Part shown: piece by piece, positions 10,540 to 22,192 of the stretch
Numbering within the stretch: position 1 is the first letter of the stretch
Layout: each line of letters starts with the position of its first letter
Origin: Amaurobius ferox
Lineage: Eukaryota > Arthropoda > Arachnida > Araneae > Amaurobiidae
NCBI GenBank assembly: GCA_951213105.1
Contig: OX578139.1
Coordinates: forward strand, 71,209,754 to 71,273,753
Length of the DNA: 64,000 nt
Reading direction: 5' to 3'
The notes under the pieces: model-generated
The model's input: only the letters and a program-made list of their open reading frames with translations
What the model was told of the DNA's origin: nothing
Databases searched by the model: none
Made by a program: the position numbers and the translations under genes

Positions 10540-11490
10540 GAAATGAAAAATATTTTGGAAGAGTTAATCGCAGCGCTAGCAATATCAAGGAGGCCAGGAT
10601 TCAGTTATAATGGTCGAGGATCAGCTGAAGAATATATGAAAATCTGAAGAATACGTGAAAAACTAAACGAACATAAGTTAGCAGTGGCAGAAGATACGCT
10701 AAAAGCCGAGGCAACACGGAGGTGGATTATTATAATAGAAAAGAAGTGTAAAACATGGGCTGAATGCAAAGAAAAAATAGAAAGAAACTTCTAGAAAAAT
10801 GGAACAAAGTGGAGTGGGAAACCGAGCTGTATAGTGTGAAACAAAAGCCAACAAAATTTGTGAAAGAAATTTTAATGAGGAAAGCTGAACTAAAAGATAA
10901 ATTAGAATTAGAAATAAGTGAAGAAAGCATAAATGAACTAGTCTATGGGAGACTGAGAACACCAGTTCAAGATTTTTTTTTGACAGAGTACTGAGAACTT
11001 TTGATGAGTTTTACGAAGTAACAAGTAAGTACGATGCTCGACATCCAATCGGACGGAGGGAAGTAATCATATTTAATCAAGGATTGAGAAGCCAGCAAGG
11101 TCCATATTTGAGGATGGAGGGGTCAAAAGACACCCAAAGAAATGTATTGCAAGAAAGAGGTGTTCAGAGAAGGAATTTTAGAGAATGGAAATTCAAGAAG
11201 GAAGAAAGACCATCTACGCCCGTACACGCAGTGAAAGTGAAAGATAGTAAGACGTAATGGGAAAAGTGGGAAAAGTACGTGTTGAAAATTTAAGATTCTC
11301 TCAACCAGATAATTCAGATGAAAAGTGCGTTGAAAGGAAGACCAGTAGACAACTATTACAATTGAAAGAAATTAGAACAAAGCGGGCTGAAAGAAAGTTA
11401 CAATCGCAGGAGGTGTGGGAGTGGACGCAAGTATTAGAAACAGAAGAAATAATCTCAAAAACTGAAGGTAAAAAACCGGTTGAGAATTAA
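10540..11490 (+). pseudogene. Decayed gag-like region
   Basis: A broken capsid/nucleocapsid precursor of an LTR retrotransposon, read in pieces. From 10,540: a start MKNILEELIAALAISRRPG, then, after a stop, a segment with LKAEATRRWIIII and TWAECKEKIERNF, the W...TW..F...F spacing of Ty3-type gag cores. From 10,764 in another frame: KPTKFVKEILMRKAELKD, then EESINELVYGRL, like the late helices of the same domain. From 11,257 a lysine/glutamate-rich piece follows. I see no CCHC zinc knuckle. At least three frameshifts or stops break it, so no product is expected. The position right after LTR and primer site supports the call more than sequence similarity does. Confidence 0.5.
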
Positions 11491-12009
11491 AAGGTGGAAG
11501 TGATTTAGAGGTTCAAGGGTCAGTTGAAAATGAGTTGGATATCAGAATAGAAGCTATCCGAGTTGTATAGAAGTGCGGAAAAGGCCCAATAAGGGGAACT
11601 GGAAAGTACAAGTTGCAAGAAAGGACAACGACTGGAAATATCGCACTTCTAGCGCAAAACTAATCATACAGAGTTCAATGGAAAGATAGGACAGAATGGC
11701 GTTAACAGCGGCCAAAAGAATGGACAGACAGGAGGGTGCCGATCCAGGACCAAGTCTAAACAGAACTTCGGTGGAGGTCAGACTGGGAGCGTCAATGATC
11801 ACGGGAACATGGAAAGACAGGACCCCAGGTAGGCGAAAAGAGTGAAGACAACAACAAAGAAACAAAAAGAGAGAATTTCGAGACCTAGACTGGCCGGCAT
11901 GGAAGCATATTGACAAGCAAGAAATTAATTACGTAACAAGTTTTACAAGTAAATTTTAAATGTATAAGATTTGATATGTGGAAAATGTATAAAACGTAGT
12001 TATTTTAAA

Positions 12010-12360
12010 GTATTGTATTGCAATGTTTGACATAAGCTTTTGAAGTTAAAATTGTATTGAAATGTTTGACATAAGTTCAGAAATTGAAATTGTATTGATA
12101 CGTTTGGAATAAGTTTTTAGAAGCTAAAATCGCATTGATGTTTGGAATAAGTTTTAGAGTTAAAATTGTATTGCATTGTGTCTTGATAAAATTTTAGAAA
12201 TTAGTAAGTCTTTCGAATAAGTTTTATCAAGTAAAATTATATTGATGTGCTTTGACTAAGTTTTAGGAAATGATATTAAAGCGTTTTGAATAAGTTTTAG
12301 AAAGTAAAGTTATATTGATATGCTTTAAGTAGCATTTAGAATTTAAGAATTTGATTTTAT
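12010..12360 (+). repeat. 38-bp degenerate tandem array
   Basis: About nine imperfect units of the form ATTGTATTGAAATGTTTGAC-ATAAG-TTTTAGAA-GTTAAA. Units start at about 12,013, 12,051 and 12,089, giving a 38-bp period, then spacing drifts. It lies in the 3' part of the gag-only LTR element. Confidence 0.7.
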
Positions 12361-13418
12361 GTGTATTTAGTAACTACAGTTAAAATTGCATTGCATTTAT
12401 GTAGTCGTGACAGTAATTAATGTGATGCCTCAAAGTAATTGAAATTGATTGATTTCTTATTAGGATTTTTTAAAGTATTTTGAAACTGTATGATGTTGTT
12501 AATTTCTGCAGTAAGAAAGAAGATTGATTGTAGTTTTGGGTTAGAGCGGATAGGCGTTGCTTGATCCAGAGGGTGGATGCAGAATACGGTTAGATCACGA
12601 ATCCAGGGGTTTTCGTCTCTGGTTTAAATTGTAAAATTGTTCAGAATGGGAAGTTCGTTCATTACAAAAATATCTTGATCAAATGGGTCAGATTAGGTGG
12701 ATGCATAGTTTCAGGATTGAAGTCAGTTGAGGCAGAGAGAAAGGGTTTGTGTTTTTAAAGTGAAATACTCATAAAAATAGATGCATGTAATTTGATTTTG
12801 AAGAAGGTGGTGACGAAACACGAATAGAAATGAAAGTGTTGGTTCGTAAAAGTATTTTATAATCGGAAATGCTTAAAATATTTATAAAAGTGTAGATTAA
12901 AATTTATTTCTAGTTATAGATGACGTAATGATGGAATAGAAAGAATAAAATTGTCAATTGATACGATTTGTATAAAAAAATATGATTTATGTGCAAATTG
13001 TTGTTTTATGTTTCGTGATCATTTCTAGAAAGCCGTCCAAGGTCCAGTTCGTGATCCACTGTTAACTAAGTTAAAAGGTCAATTTTGTCCTGTAATGAGA
13101 CAGGTTTAATTTTCTTAGATTATTCAAAATTTAAGAAATGACCACATGACATCTTTGAGTAACGACGAAAGGGTCGATTGCTCAGAGTGGCAATGAAATG
13201 CCCACCTTAGGTCTGCCACTCTGTTCCATAAAATAACCTGATGATAATTGGGGTTTGGCAGTTAGATCTCGCACCGATAGGAAGTAGGTGGGGCAGAGTT
13301 CGAGTTGTAGGAATTTGACTTTTGACTGACGAGGAAGAGCAAGTTGAGGTAATTTTGCACGGTCAAACCCGTTTAGAGGGATCTCGCGAGCAAAATTTCA
13401 TGTTATATGGGCCGTGTA

Positions 13419-13845
13419 TGAGAGCTAAATAACATTTCGATTATTATTTCTCCCAGTTTGCATTATAATTTATCTTTTCTTTAACAATTTTAACTGGTTC
13501 GGTTGATAGACTAATCGCCGAGCTAATCAGCATTTTCTGCGTTCCTAAGGCAGAATAAGAATAAGTTTCGGATCGTGAGAGTTTCACTGGGTTCCTGAGT
13601 AGTGGGCAAAGAGTAGTGGGAGAAGAGTTCATTGAGAGTTTCAGAGGAAAGGAAGGAGGGAGGATAGGTTGGAAGTTAAATGACTGTAATAAGAATTTTA
13701 TGTGGATGAGTGAGGAATTTGGCCGGCAACCTAGAGGAAGGCAAACCATTTAGATACCACTATGACTAAGAATAGTCTAGTATCCGAGGTTTGCCGCAAT
13801 AAGAGGCGAGGTAAAAGAAAGCCAGTGGTAAACATAAAAGCTTTA
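13419..13845 (+). repeat. 3' LTR, truncated
   Basis: Starts TGAGAGCTAAATAACATTTCG and follows the 5' LTR to about GGTAAACATAAAAGCTTT, then loses similarity. The last ~250 bp of the LTR are missing. Confidence 0.6.
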
Positions 13846-13849
13846 GAAT

Positions 13850-14420
13850 CATCTCCATTTAAGAATGATCACTAGGCAAGTGATTTATAATATTTTGAAT
13901 ATTTGTAAATTTTTCTGGGCGTGTGCCATAATAAGTGCGGCCTATGTTATCAATTGCTTTAAACATCCAGCTGCTGTAATATCTGTGACGTTCACAGTAA
14001 ATTGCGTTTGATTTAAAACAATGCCGTCCAGTGATTTTGCCCTTGGGCCGAAACGTTTCAATATCGAAGATCCATCTAAAGGGATAAAGAGACATATGGT
14101 ATTTACACAGTTTACAGAATAACAGTTAAATGTGGTTTGCATGCAAGACACCATATTGTATCATATAACCACTACTGTTGTGCTACTGAGAAGAAATTGT
14201 AAGCTCCTCATTGTTGAAGTTGTAAAATCGTGAAGTGCGACGGTTTCACTTGTAATAACGTAGGATTAAGAACGAACGGTCGGCCGTGATCGACTGTCAA
14301 AACAATACATAAGAAAGAATAAATCAATACCAAATTGGCAAGCACAGATCCAGTGGCTCCTCTTCCCTGGTGATGGGTGCAAAGTCCCATCACTGTCTGG
14401 AATGGGAAAATATGGCAAGA
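13850..14420 (-). other. Possible exon-like segments, not assignable
   Basis: On the minus strand two places look like splice acceptors. A pyrimidine tract TGTCTCTTTATCCCTTTAG ends near 14,073, and one ending in CATTTTCCCATTCCAG lies near 14,395. The downstream frames give, for example, GSSILKRFGPRAKSLDGIV followed by NQTQFTVNVTDITAAG. The residue pattern looks more protein-like than its surroundings and loosely recalls an immunoglobulin-like repeat protein, but I cannot identify it, and no donor or second exon is convincing. Confidence 0.22.
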
Positions 14421-14796
14421 AAGACAGACATATACACACTAAATGATGACTCCAAATATTGGTGAAATTAAATTATTTAATTAAGATGTTATTAAATTAT
14501 GTCATCTTATCAACAGCAACAACTTCCAGAAGTAATAATACTATAAACATACATTTTTTGTTTCACATTTCAAACTACATATTAAAGTTTTAAATTGTAT
14601 AAACTTTAACACAAACTTTAACAGATCAAAATCATCTCTATATATCAAATTTGTTATCTTTCATATCAAAATACCAAATAAGTTGAAACCTTAGAATCGA
14701 AACTCAATTTTGCTAATTAAAGACAATTATTTCAAAACCTTAACATAAGATATTGTATATTCGGAAAAATTTGTATTTCTCCTTCCAAAAAAAAAA

Positions 14797-14966
14797 TTAA
14801 ACACTATCTTCAGTGTATTCTAGAGTATATGTTTCATTGATTGGCTGGTGTCGGGCTTGAGAGCCACGATTCGTATCTTCGTAGTTACAAAATGATTCAT
14901 CGTCTATGTTAGATGATCTCCCGTTAGTGGCAGGGGATTTATTTGTCTTTTGACGAAAAACATCTA
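14797..14966 (-). pseudogene. Possible terminal exon of an unidentified protein
   Basis: A minus-strand frame of about 55 codons follows an acceptor-like CAAACAATTTAG and reads VFRQKTNKSPATNGRSSN, then DDESFCNYEDTNRGSQARHQ, and ends TYTLEYTEDSV with a TAA stop at 14,797. Composition is polar and acidic, like a cytoplasmic tail. The last residues D-S-V fit a class III PDZ-binding pattern. The frame is open further upstream to a start at 15,021. No upstream exon, transmembrane segment or poly(A) signal was found, so this could be a lone exon of a gene extending past the window, an exon relic, or chance. I listed it as a pseudogene because nothing shows it is expressed. Confidence 0.3.
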
Positions 14967-15720
14967 AATTGTTTGGAATTTTAAAATTATAAAATTTGGA
15001 CCGGACTGTCCGTAAGTCCATTTCGATTCATTTCTTTATGCCATCTCCCACGAAGAATAGTGACCCCACGCCAAACACAACTTCCGTGACGTTAGCAAAA
15101 CATCACGCCTTCCAAATTTACCAATCAGGAATCAGCGTCGACACGTACCAACTTTTTACCGCCAGCCACAGTGCACATCATGGGCCTCAAAAATTCCGAA
15201 TTTTCGCTTTTTCCTAGTCGGGCAATAAACAAAACAAAAACTGATACATCTACTCTGACTTAACCGTCGCTTTTAAAAGCGGAATTAAAGCCGAGACATG
15301 AAATATCAAGAATCGTGAGGTTTCTCGCACACAGAAAGACGTTTAAATCAGAATACAGTTATACAAGTATGTACATAAAATATAAAAATACATTTAAATT
15401 CAGTTTTAAATTCAGCAAAGTCGAGAATTTATAAAATTCCGATACGACAAAGTCGACCCTGCAGCTCTTATGGAGAACTACAACTTAACATTTGTTTCTT
15501 AGGGTCTGGTAAAAGCACAATAGTTTTGTCTTAAGGAAGAAGGCTCAAAACGCCATAGAAACATTTGTGGTCCACTAATTTTTGTGTGACAGTTTTTCCT
15601 TAGCGCGTGTTAAGCACATCATTTCTAACATGAAGAAGAGGGTGTAAAACGCCCTATGAACAATTGTAGTCACCTTAATACTCATATGCATGTTTTCCTT
15701 GAGGAATAATTTATAAGCTA
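14967..15720. other. Mixed spacer with an imperfect two-unit repeat
   Basis: 15,000-15,320 is less AT-rich and holds no recognised gene. 15,530-15,710 contains two diverged copies of one unit (blocks AAGAAGGCTCAAAACGCC/ AAGAGGGTGTAAAACGCC and GTTTTTCCTT/GTTTTCCTT), about 110 bp apart. Confidence 0.35.
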
Positions 15721-16610
15721 TTTTCTCACAAGCAAAAGTTTTAATTATTGCAAAACGTGTATATATTAAATTTTGTTTTGGATTGGCTTTTTCTATATTA
15801 CTTTAATACTTTCCTTATAATGTATATCATATCTAACGTAAAAGCAAAGCCAAACGAAGAAAACTATGTGAGTAATGTTTTAAATATTCCCTGGAAATTA
15901 ATCTTTAATTTGAAAGAAATATGTAAGCATTTATTACAGTTTCTCTGGCTTTCAAATAACATTTTTGTTAAAAGTTTTATAAGAGATAAATAATTGCGCG
16001 ATTCCTAAATGTAAACTAAGTTGAAACTGAAGAATGCATTTATAACCGAAATGTTAATTATAATTTCTTTAATCTACTTAATGTTTGTTTTTAAACTGGC
16101 TTTTCGGTTTTAAAAGTTAATTAAGCAAACTATTAAACATTTTCTAGATTTTCTCATTGTTGCAATTAATGTTTGCAAAGAAACGAAAGATAATATATAT
16201 CCTTTCGGAATCGTGATTTAATTTCCTAAATTGAATTTAGCATTTTAAAAGAGGATTCAAAAGGCATTTTCAGGCGAATAACTTTCTTACTTTAATGTAT
16301 ACATGAGTAATTTTTTCTGTACTTTTTCAAAAGTTTAAAATTTAAACGTCAAATATTGGAAGTGTTCTTTAAAATATTTAATGCTTTGTTGATTATGCAA
16401 ACAAGTGTTAAGCATTTGATGAGGAGAAAGATTAGCAATGTCTTCTCAAAATCAGCACAATTTAATAAATAGTGAATTATACAGCTGTTTCTACTACACA
16501 TTGTATTTCTTTTTACAGTGCAAAACATACTAACAGAGAAACCATACCAACATAGCAAGCCATACCAGCAAACAATCGTTGTGTTCACATTGTCCAAAAG
16601 ACGAAATAAG
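15721..16610. other. AT-rich spacer
   Basis: No supported gene, RNA or repeat. Short open frames here have AT-driven composition and no motifs. Confidence 0.35.
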
Positions 16611-16614
16611 CAGA

Positions 16615-17090
16615 AGTGGACTAACTGTGACTACGATGGGCAAAGTGGACTGGCTGCGACTACTGTGGGCAAAGTGGAATTACTGCGACTACGATGGGCA
16701 AAGTGGACTGATTGCGACTACAGTGGGCAGAGTGGCCTGATTGTGACTACGGTGGCCAGAGTTGTTGAGAACCAGACCATCCGACCTACCAGAAAGGTGT
16801 AAGGTAACTATTTGGACGGCCAGGAAGTGCCATCCAATTTAGATCGGAACCCAGTGGGGGAGACTGTACCCTCCTTTCCCTACCACCAACCTCTCGGAAG
16901 GACTTACGGACCCACATGTTTAAAGTGGTCGTATTTTGCGTGAACACGGAGGCAGTTTTGACATTGGCGGGAATCGAACCCGGGCCTACCGAGTGCAATT
17001 CCCGCTCGCTAACCACTGGGCTACCGCGCCCTAACGGTGGACAGAGTGGACTGATTGTGACTACGATGGACATAGTGGACTGACTGCGAG
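16615..17090. repeat. 29-bp minisatellite split by a SINE
   Basis: Units of the form GACTACGATGGGCAAAGTGG-ACTGATTGC start at 16,629, 16,658, 16,687 and 16,716 (period 29). The array stops at 16,762 and resumes at 17,034 after a SINE. Confidence 0.85.
16763..17033 (-). mobile_element. tRNA-derived SINE with target duplication
   Basis: A 271-bp SINE in the minus orientation flanked by ACGGTGGCCAGAGT (16,749-16,762) and ACGGTGGACAGAGT (17,034-17,047). On the minus strand the head carries an A box GTAGCCCAGTGG and a B box GGTTCGATTCC; the other end carries the CTACCAGAAAGGTGTAAGG block and CAACAAC-like tail. The duplicated target belongs to the surrounding minisatellite. Confidence 0.88.
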
Positions 17091-17784
17091 CTAAATGTGT
17101 GGCGAATTGAAACTGTGCTATTAACTCAAGATCTTCAAATGGAGGTTGATTTAAGGCACAAATGGAAGAAATATAGGGGGTTATGTACCCAAGTCGCGGA
17201 TTAATAATCCACCTATGACAGTCAATCAGAATGCAGAATGAAGAAGAACCTAGCTAATTCGATAAGTGTAACTAGCACATAAGTTGGGGTGTCTTGAAAC
17301 ACAACAGAAATATACCAACAGGACTAGACAAATCTGAGCAAGATTAAACGAGTCCCAACAGGATGAAACAAGTCAAAATGATAGATAAAAGTTCCAAAAG
17401 CTGAGAAACAGGCAGCCATGTAACAAATATAAAGAAACAGGGATACAATTATAGGGAACCTAACTCTACTGTGAAAAGAAATGAAATACTGGACAAGTCA
17501 TTAATCAAATTAAAGAATGTTTTCTGAATACGTAACTGTTGTGTGCATAAAAAAGAGCAGAGCACCAGAATTATTTAATCTAGTTTTACTCGTAATCTGC
17601 AAACATTATCAAGGTATCTTTAATTGCTAAATTAATTATTGAACAAGAACTTTCTGCATCCTGTAGGGATATTGATTTCTTCAATCTACAGGGCAGCTGG
17701 TAGCATGATTTTGTATAATTTACACAAGCATGGAAAAAGCGCTTGAAATGCTTGAAAAAATACTGCATAATATAATAGTAAGAA
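17091..17784. other. Spacer without recognised features
   Basis: Includes short A-rich words such as AACAGGA repeated around 17,310-17,370. No gene is supported. Confidence 0.35.
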
Positions 17785-17960
17785 AAAATCTCATGTGGAC
17801 AGCACATGACTTCCCTGCAGATTCAAATTAATTTTTTCTTTTCTTACATAATTCATAAATTTAGTTTATTGCACAAATGAACACAAGTAATTATGTTCAA
17901 TTAGCAGTATACTCGTTTTTCGTACGGAATATATAATATAATGAAACTCAAAATTCACAA
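17785..17960 (-). repeat. Family B terminal part, reverse
   Basis: Contains the family's end block as CTCATGTGGACAGCACATGA, then CTTCCCTGCAGATTC and an AT-rich stretch like the reverse of 59,500-59,620. The remainder of the element is absent or highly diverged. Confidence 0.5.
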
Positions 17961-18245
17961 TCATATGCAAATTCCTATAGTATTCTAAATGACATTATTA
18001 TTTAACACATTCTATTAAAATATTTAAATAAATGCTCCTAAAAAATGTGTAAAAATCTTTGTTCTTCCTATACAAAATTATCTTCACAAGCAGATCTGAA
18101 GAATGAAAATCCTGGTCCCGCTTGTAAACAAATTTACAAAATATATGAAATTGAATCAATATATGGCAAAGTAAAAGCGCTAAAATTGTATGCGAAGATA
18201 TATACCTGTACTACTCATATTGTAGAATATTTGAATATATACACG

Positions 18246-18530
18246 CTGTTGTTGTTCCCCAGACCGTCCGACCTACCAGAAAGGTGTAAGGTAACTGTTT
18301 GGTCGGCTGAGAAGTGCCACCCAATTTAGACCGGAACCCAGTGGGAGAGGCATCCACAGGGACCGTATCCTACTTCCCCTACCACCAACCACTCGGAAGG
18401 ACTGACGGACCCACATGTTTAACGTGATCGTACTCCGCGTGAACACGGCGGCAGTTTTGGCAGCGGCTGGATTCGAACCCGAGCCTACCGAGTGTAACTC
18501 CAGCGCGCTAACCAATGGGCTATCGCGCCC
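18246..18530 (-). mobile_element. Full-length tRNA-derived SINE with target duplication
   Basis: A 285-bp SINE flanked by GAATATATACACG (18,233-18,245) and GAATATATACCCG (18,531-18,543). On the minus strand the order is a tRNA-like head with A box ATAGCCCATTGG and B box GGTTCGAATCC, a body, then a tail ending in CAGACC complement and an AACAACAAC-type 3' end. The (CAA)n tail and long duplication indicate LINE-mediated retroposition. This is the best reference copy in the window. Confidence 0.9.
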
Positions 18531-18534
18531 GAAT

Positions 18535-18840
18535 ATATACCCGTGTATTAGTAGAAGATTATCCGCGCTACAATATATGAATTTCAAAAATTGTTGCCCC
18601 CCCCAAAAAACAGATGACGTAATAAGTTACAAATATCAATTAAGTTACAAATATCAATTACCCCCGCAATCTTTAAACTTGAAGGCCCTAATTGATTACA
18701 ATATATGCTAAAACGAAAGAGTTAAAATTTTATGGGAATTATATATTATATTTCGTATTACTTATATTCTCGTATATTAGAAGATATTCCCGTGTACTAA
18801 TAGAACATTTTTCGGTCTACAATATATGAGTTTCAACCGT
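18535..18840. repeat. Two diverged direct repeats
   Basis: The segment CCGTGTATTAGTAGAAGATT-ATCCGCGCTACAATATATGA (18,541-18,580) recurs, diverged, at 18,790-18,830 (CCGTGTACTAATAGAACATT, CTACAATATATGAGTTTCA). A short exact duplicate TTACAAATATCAATTA also occurs at 18,630-18,660. Confidence 0.45.
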
Positions 18841-18854
18841 TTTTAACAAAGCAA

Positions 18855-20162
18855 GAAAGATCAATCATGCTTAAAGCATTGATTATGAAACACTTTCCAA
18901 CTTCAATGCAATTTTATTTAAAAACGTCGAAAATGCAATACATTCCTCGGTAATATTTTAAAACTTATCACAATACTACATTGATTTATTATATTTGAAA
19001 ACTTAAACCTTCATTGAAAAAAATGAACTTCATTCAAATGACGGCATTGAAATATAAATTGCGTGGTTTAAATATCTCTAAAATGCAATACATTCCACGG
19101 AAATATTTTTAAATCTATCATAATACTACGATAATTTATTATATTTGAAAACTTCATCGAAAACAACTGAAATTAATTCAAATGACGTCATAGAAAAAAT
19201 AACACGCCTGGATCTCTCTATAAAAGCAGGATTTCATTCATAACTTTCTCCATTTCATTCATCACAATACTATAATAATTTATTTTATTTAAAAATTAAG
19301 ACCAAGGAGCTACAATTCATAAACTTTATGATTAAAACTTCATCGAAAAAAATCGTCCTTCTGTTTATAAAATCAATTAATATTTCATTCATATCAGCCA
19401 TGCAGACTCCATGGACTGAATTATTTTGTGTTAAAGAAATACAGTAAGTCTAATACAACTCATTCTACATATTTTGCTGTTTACATTTTACATAGGTGAA
19501 AAATAGGCTTAATTGTAGAAATAATCAAATTTGAATGAGAATTTAAAATCAAATATATTGTCATTGTGTTGTTTTAGTATGTAGATGCACAGAATTTAAG
19601 CAGAAATAAAGTAGTTTTAGGATGGATACAACGCTCAATATGAATTAAAAAGAACTTTGAAAAATCACGAATTTGAAACAAGATGGATGCCATATATCAT
19701 TTTGAAGTGGGTCATGTGATCGTTTCATATCATGGTCACGTGATCGTTTCATATAAAATGTGTAATTACTATTTTAATTTTTATTTAAAAAACTACTGAA
19801 TATATTTAGCTGAATTTTTTTTTATATATTTTATGGGACAATTTGACTATTACCTAAAATTTTCGAAGCAATTTGTGAATTTTAAATCCGCTTAAAAAAT
19901 GTTAGAAGAATTAGGTCCCATAGGGCTCAATGTATTTCATTTTTTCCACCCGGGTTCAATCCAAAACTAATTGTGTGATATTATTCATTTATATTCCTAT
20001 AGGTCCTACAGACCGTCTGAACAACATACTAAAATTTCATTTTGATTAAGTCATTTTTACGGCAGTTATCGTGCTAACAGACAGACAGACAGACATACAG
20101 ACAGACAGACAGAATGAACAAAGTCATAAACACTTTTCAACTTTGTTGTAAAGTGTTAATAA
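18855..20162 (+). mobile_element. Family A element, near-complete copy 1
   Basis: About 1.3 kb, collinear with 57,983-59,330 over the whole length. The 5' end has a hairpin (18,863-18,884; arms AATCATGCTT and AAGCATTGATT) followed by AACACTTTCCAAC. The 3' end has a GACA microsatellite (20,085-20,113) and a second hairpin (20,129-20,157; 12-bp arms with one mismatch) ending GTTGTAAAGTGTT. The words AACACTTT-CCAAC and GTTGTAAAGTGTT are inverted matches at 12 of 13 positions, so the ends act like short terminal inverted repeats. No transposase is encoded. Confidence 0.7.
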
Positions 20163-20469
20163 AAGAGATAACAGGATACATTTTAAATATCAATAATCCC
20201 GATATTGATGTAATCCAGTCAAAAATGCGATTTCGATAAAATTTATTTTATATACACTTCTTTATTATTTAAACTGGAAAAGGTTTAATAAAAATCGTCT
20301 GCTACATAAACACATTGGATTTAAATCCTTTACTAAGCAACATGATATCATTTTCTTCTAATAAATTTACGGGAGAAAATGTCGTCTGCACAATGCTATG
20401 TCTATGGAAGGGTTCACTGTGCGTTTTTAATTAATATCTAGACAACCCCTGGTCCTAGATACTCGAAAC

Positions 20470-21175
20470 ATGGAAATCATCCAATCATGGAATCTCCAAG
20501 CTAAATGCATAGCTATTCCTGGGGTATAGGTGTTTAAAAGAAAATGTATAGCCGGAAGTGGAAATCTTAAGTGAACAACCCCCTTCGAAATTTTGATGCT
20601 GAATCCATATCAGTTGTTATCAAATCACTTTTAATAGCTGATTTAGAAAAATAGATGTTGGAAGGAATATGCATAGTTTTGAATCGGAAGTGACCTCTCA
20701 AAAACAGGAAGAAATATAAATTCTTAGTGAATCCTTCTATATTCTCCAGAAATAAATGTTCGATATTAATCGTTAACTAAGCTCTTAGAAATATATGTTT
20801 CAAGGAAAATATATAAACAGAAGTGAATAAAGGACCAGAAGTGGAAATTCTTAGTAAATTCCTCCGAATTTCCTCCCACAGAACCTCATTCAAAATTTGA
20901 TGTTGAATTCATATCAGTTATCATCTGAGGTCATTTATAGCCAATCCTGAAATAGTAGATGTTTCAAGGGAAATGAAATATTTTGAACTGGAAATGAAAA
21001 TTAAGTAAAACTACCAACTTCCTTTAAAATGTGAGGATGAATATATAACAATCAGGTTCTAACCTCTTTCTATCTATAGTAGATCCTGAGAAATAGATGC
21101 TTCAAAAATATCTTTTGGTAAAATCACAGTTGGAAAATTTAATTTCATCTATTAAAAATGTCATCAATATAGTTA
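20470..21175 (+). repeat. Degenerate tandem array, left part
   Basis: Diverged units of about 150 bp recur with the landmark GATGCTGAATCCATATCAG (20,600), a weaker one at 20,762, GATGTTGAATTCATATCAG (20,910) and GAGGATGAATATATAAC (21,043), each followed by an AGCTCT/AGAAATAGATG-type block. The same landmark returns at 25,370, 26,920 and 27,065, so the array continues beyond the family A/B insertions and the Tc1 element. Confidence 0.55.
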
Positions 21176-21184
21176 AGCATTAAT

Positions 21185-22165
21185 TTTAACACTTTCCAAC
21201 ATAGCTGAAAAGCATTTATGGCTTTGTGCATTCTGTCTGTCTGTCCGTTGGCACGATAACTGCCGTAAAAATGATTCTATCAAAGTGAACTTTTATTATG
21301 CTGTTGAGACGGTCTGTGGGACACATGGGAATGTAAATGTATATCACCCAATTAGTTTTGGATAAAACCCGGGTTAAAAAAAGTGAAATACATTGAACCC
21401 TATAGGATCTAATTTTTCTAACATTTTTTAAACGAAGTTAAAATTCACAAATTGCTTCGAAGGAATTGCTTTCAGGAAATATTTAAATTGTCTAATAAAA
21501 TATTAAAAAAAATTCAGTAACATATGTTTGGTAGTTTTTTTAAATAAAAATTAAAATAATAATTACACCCATATAAATGAAGTGATCACGTGACGCATTT
21601 CAAAATAAATTATGGCATCCATCATTTTTCCCAATGCAAAAATCGTGATTTTTAAAGTTCTTCAAAATTTATATTTAGTATTGCCTCCGTCCTAAAACAT
21701 CCGTCCTAAAGCTTTTTGGCGTATTTTCTGTGCATCCATATTCTATGCCAACACAATTACAACAATTTTGAGTTTACATGATCATTAAACTTTGTTCATT
21801 TTTACAACGAAGCCTAATTTTAATGGATGCAGAATGTAAACAAGTAATTGTAAAGATGAGTTGTAAGAATTACTGAATATTTTTCACGCAGAATTATTTA
21901 ACTCTAGAGTCTGGAATAGAAGTGTATAAAAGAAATATTCACTGCTTTTACATAGAGAGCCAGAATATTTATGTTTCGATGACGTCATTGGAATAAAGTT
22001 CATTTTTTGTCGTTGAAGTTTGAAGTTTTCAAATATAATAAATTAAAGTAGTGCTGTGATAATTTGAAGTATATTAATGATGAATATATCGCATTTAGGA
22101 GATGTTTAAATAAAATTGCATTTCAGTTGGAAAATTTTCATAATCACTTTATGTACGATTTTTCT
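21185..22165 (-). repeat. Family A copy, reverse, internally deleted
   Basis: Reverse complement of family A: 3' hairpin region and short GACA tract at 21,190-21,245, GGCAGTTATCGTGC complement at 21,250, CCCGGGTT at 21,368, and the 5' part with GACGTCAT at 21,980 and a TTTTCATAATCA block at 22,133. It is about 300 bp shorter than the full copies. Confidence 0.6.
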
Positions 22166-22192
22166 TTGTTGTTAAATTTTACAGACAAATTC

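Larger units (their letters stand above)
9803..13845 (+). mobile_element. Gag-only LTR retrotransposon (non-autonomous)
   Basis: Two related ends, 9,803-10,225 and 13,419-13,845, share a long direct repeat (TTTGCATTATA, GCTAATCAGCATTTTCTGC, AGAATAAGAATAAGTTTCGG). The first runs on as a complete LTR bounded TG...CA to 10,475 and is followed at once by a primer-binding site. The interior holds a decayed gag-like region (10,540-11,490) and a 38-bp tandem array, but no protease, reverse transcriptase or integrase. The second LTR is cut short at about 13,845. The interior is about 2.9 kb, too small for pol, so it depends on another element or is dead. Confidence 0.7.

Noticed and set aside
18855..20162. 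Helitron
   Set aside because: The 3' hairpin is suggestive, but there is no CTRR end, no TC start, and the ends are weak inverted repeats.
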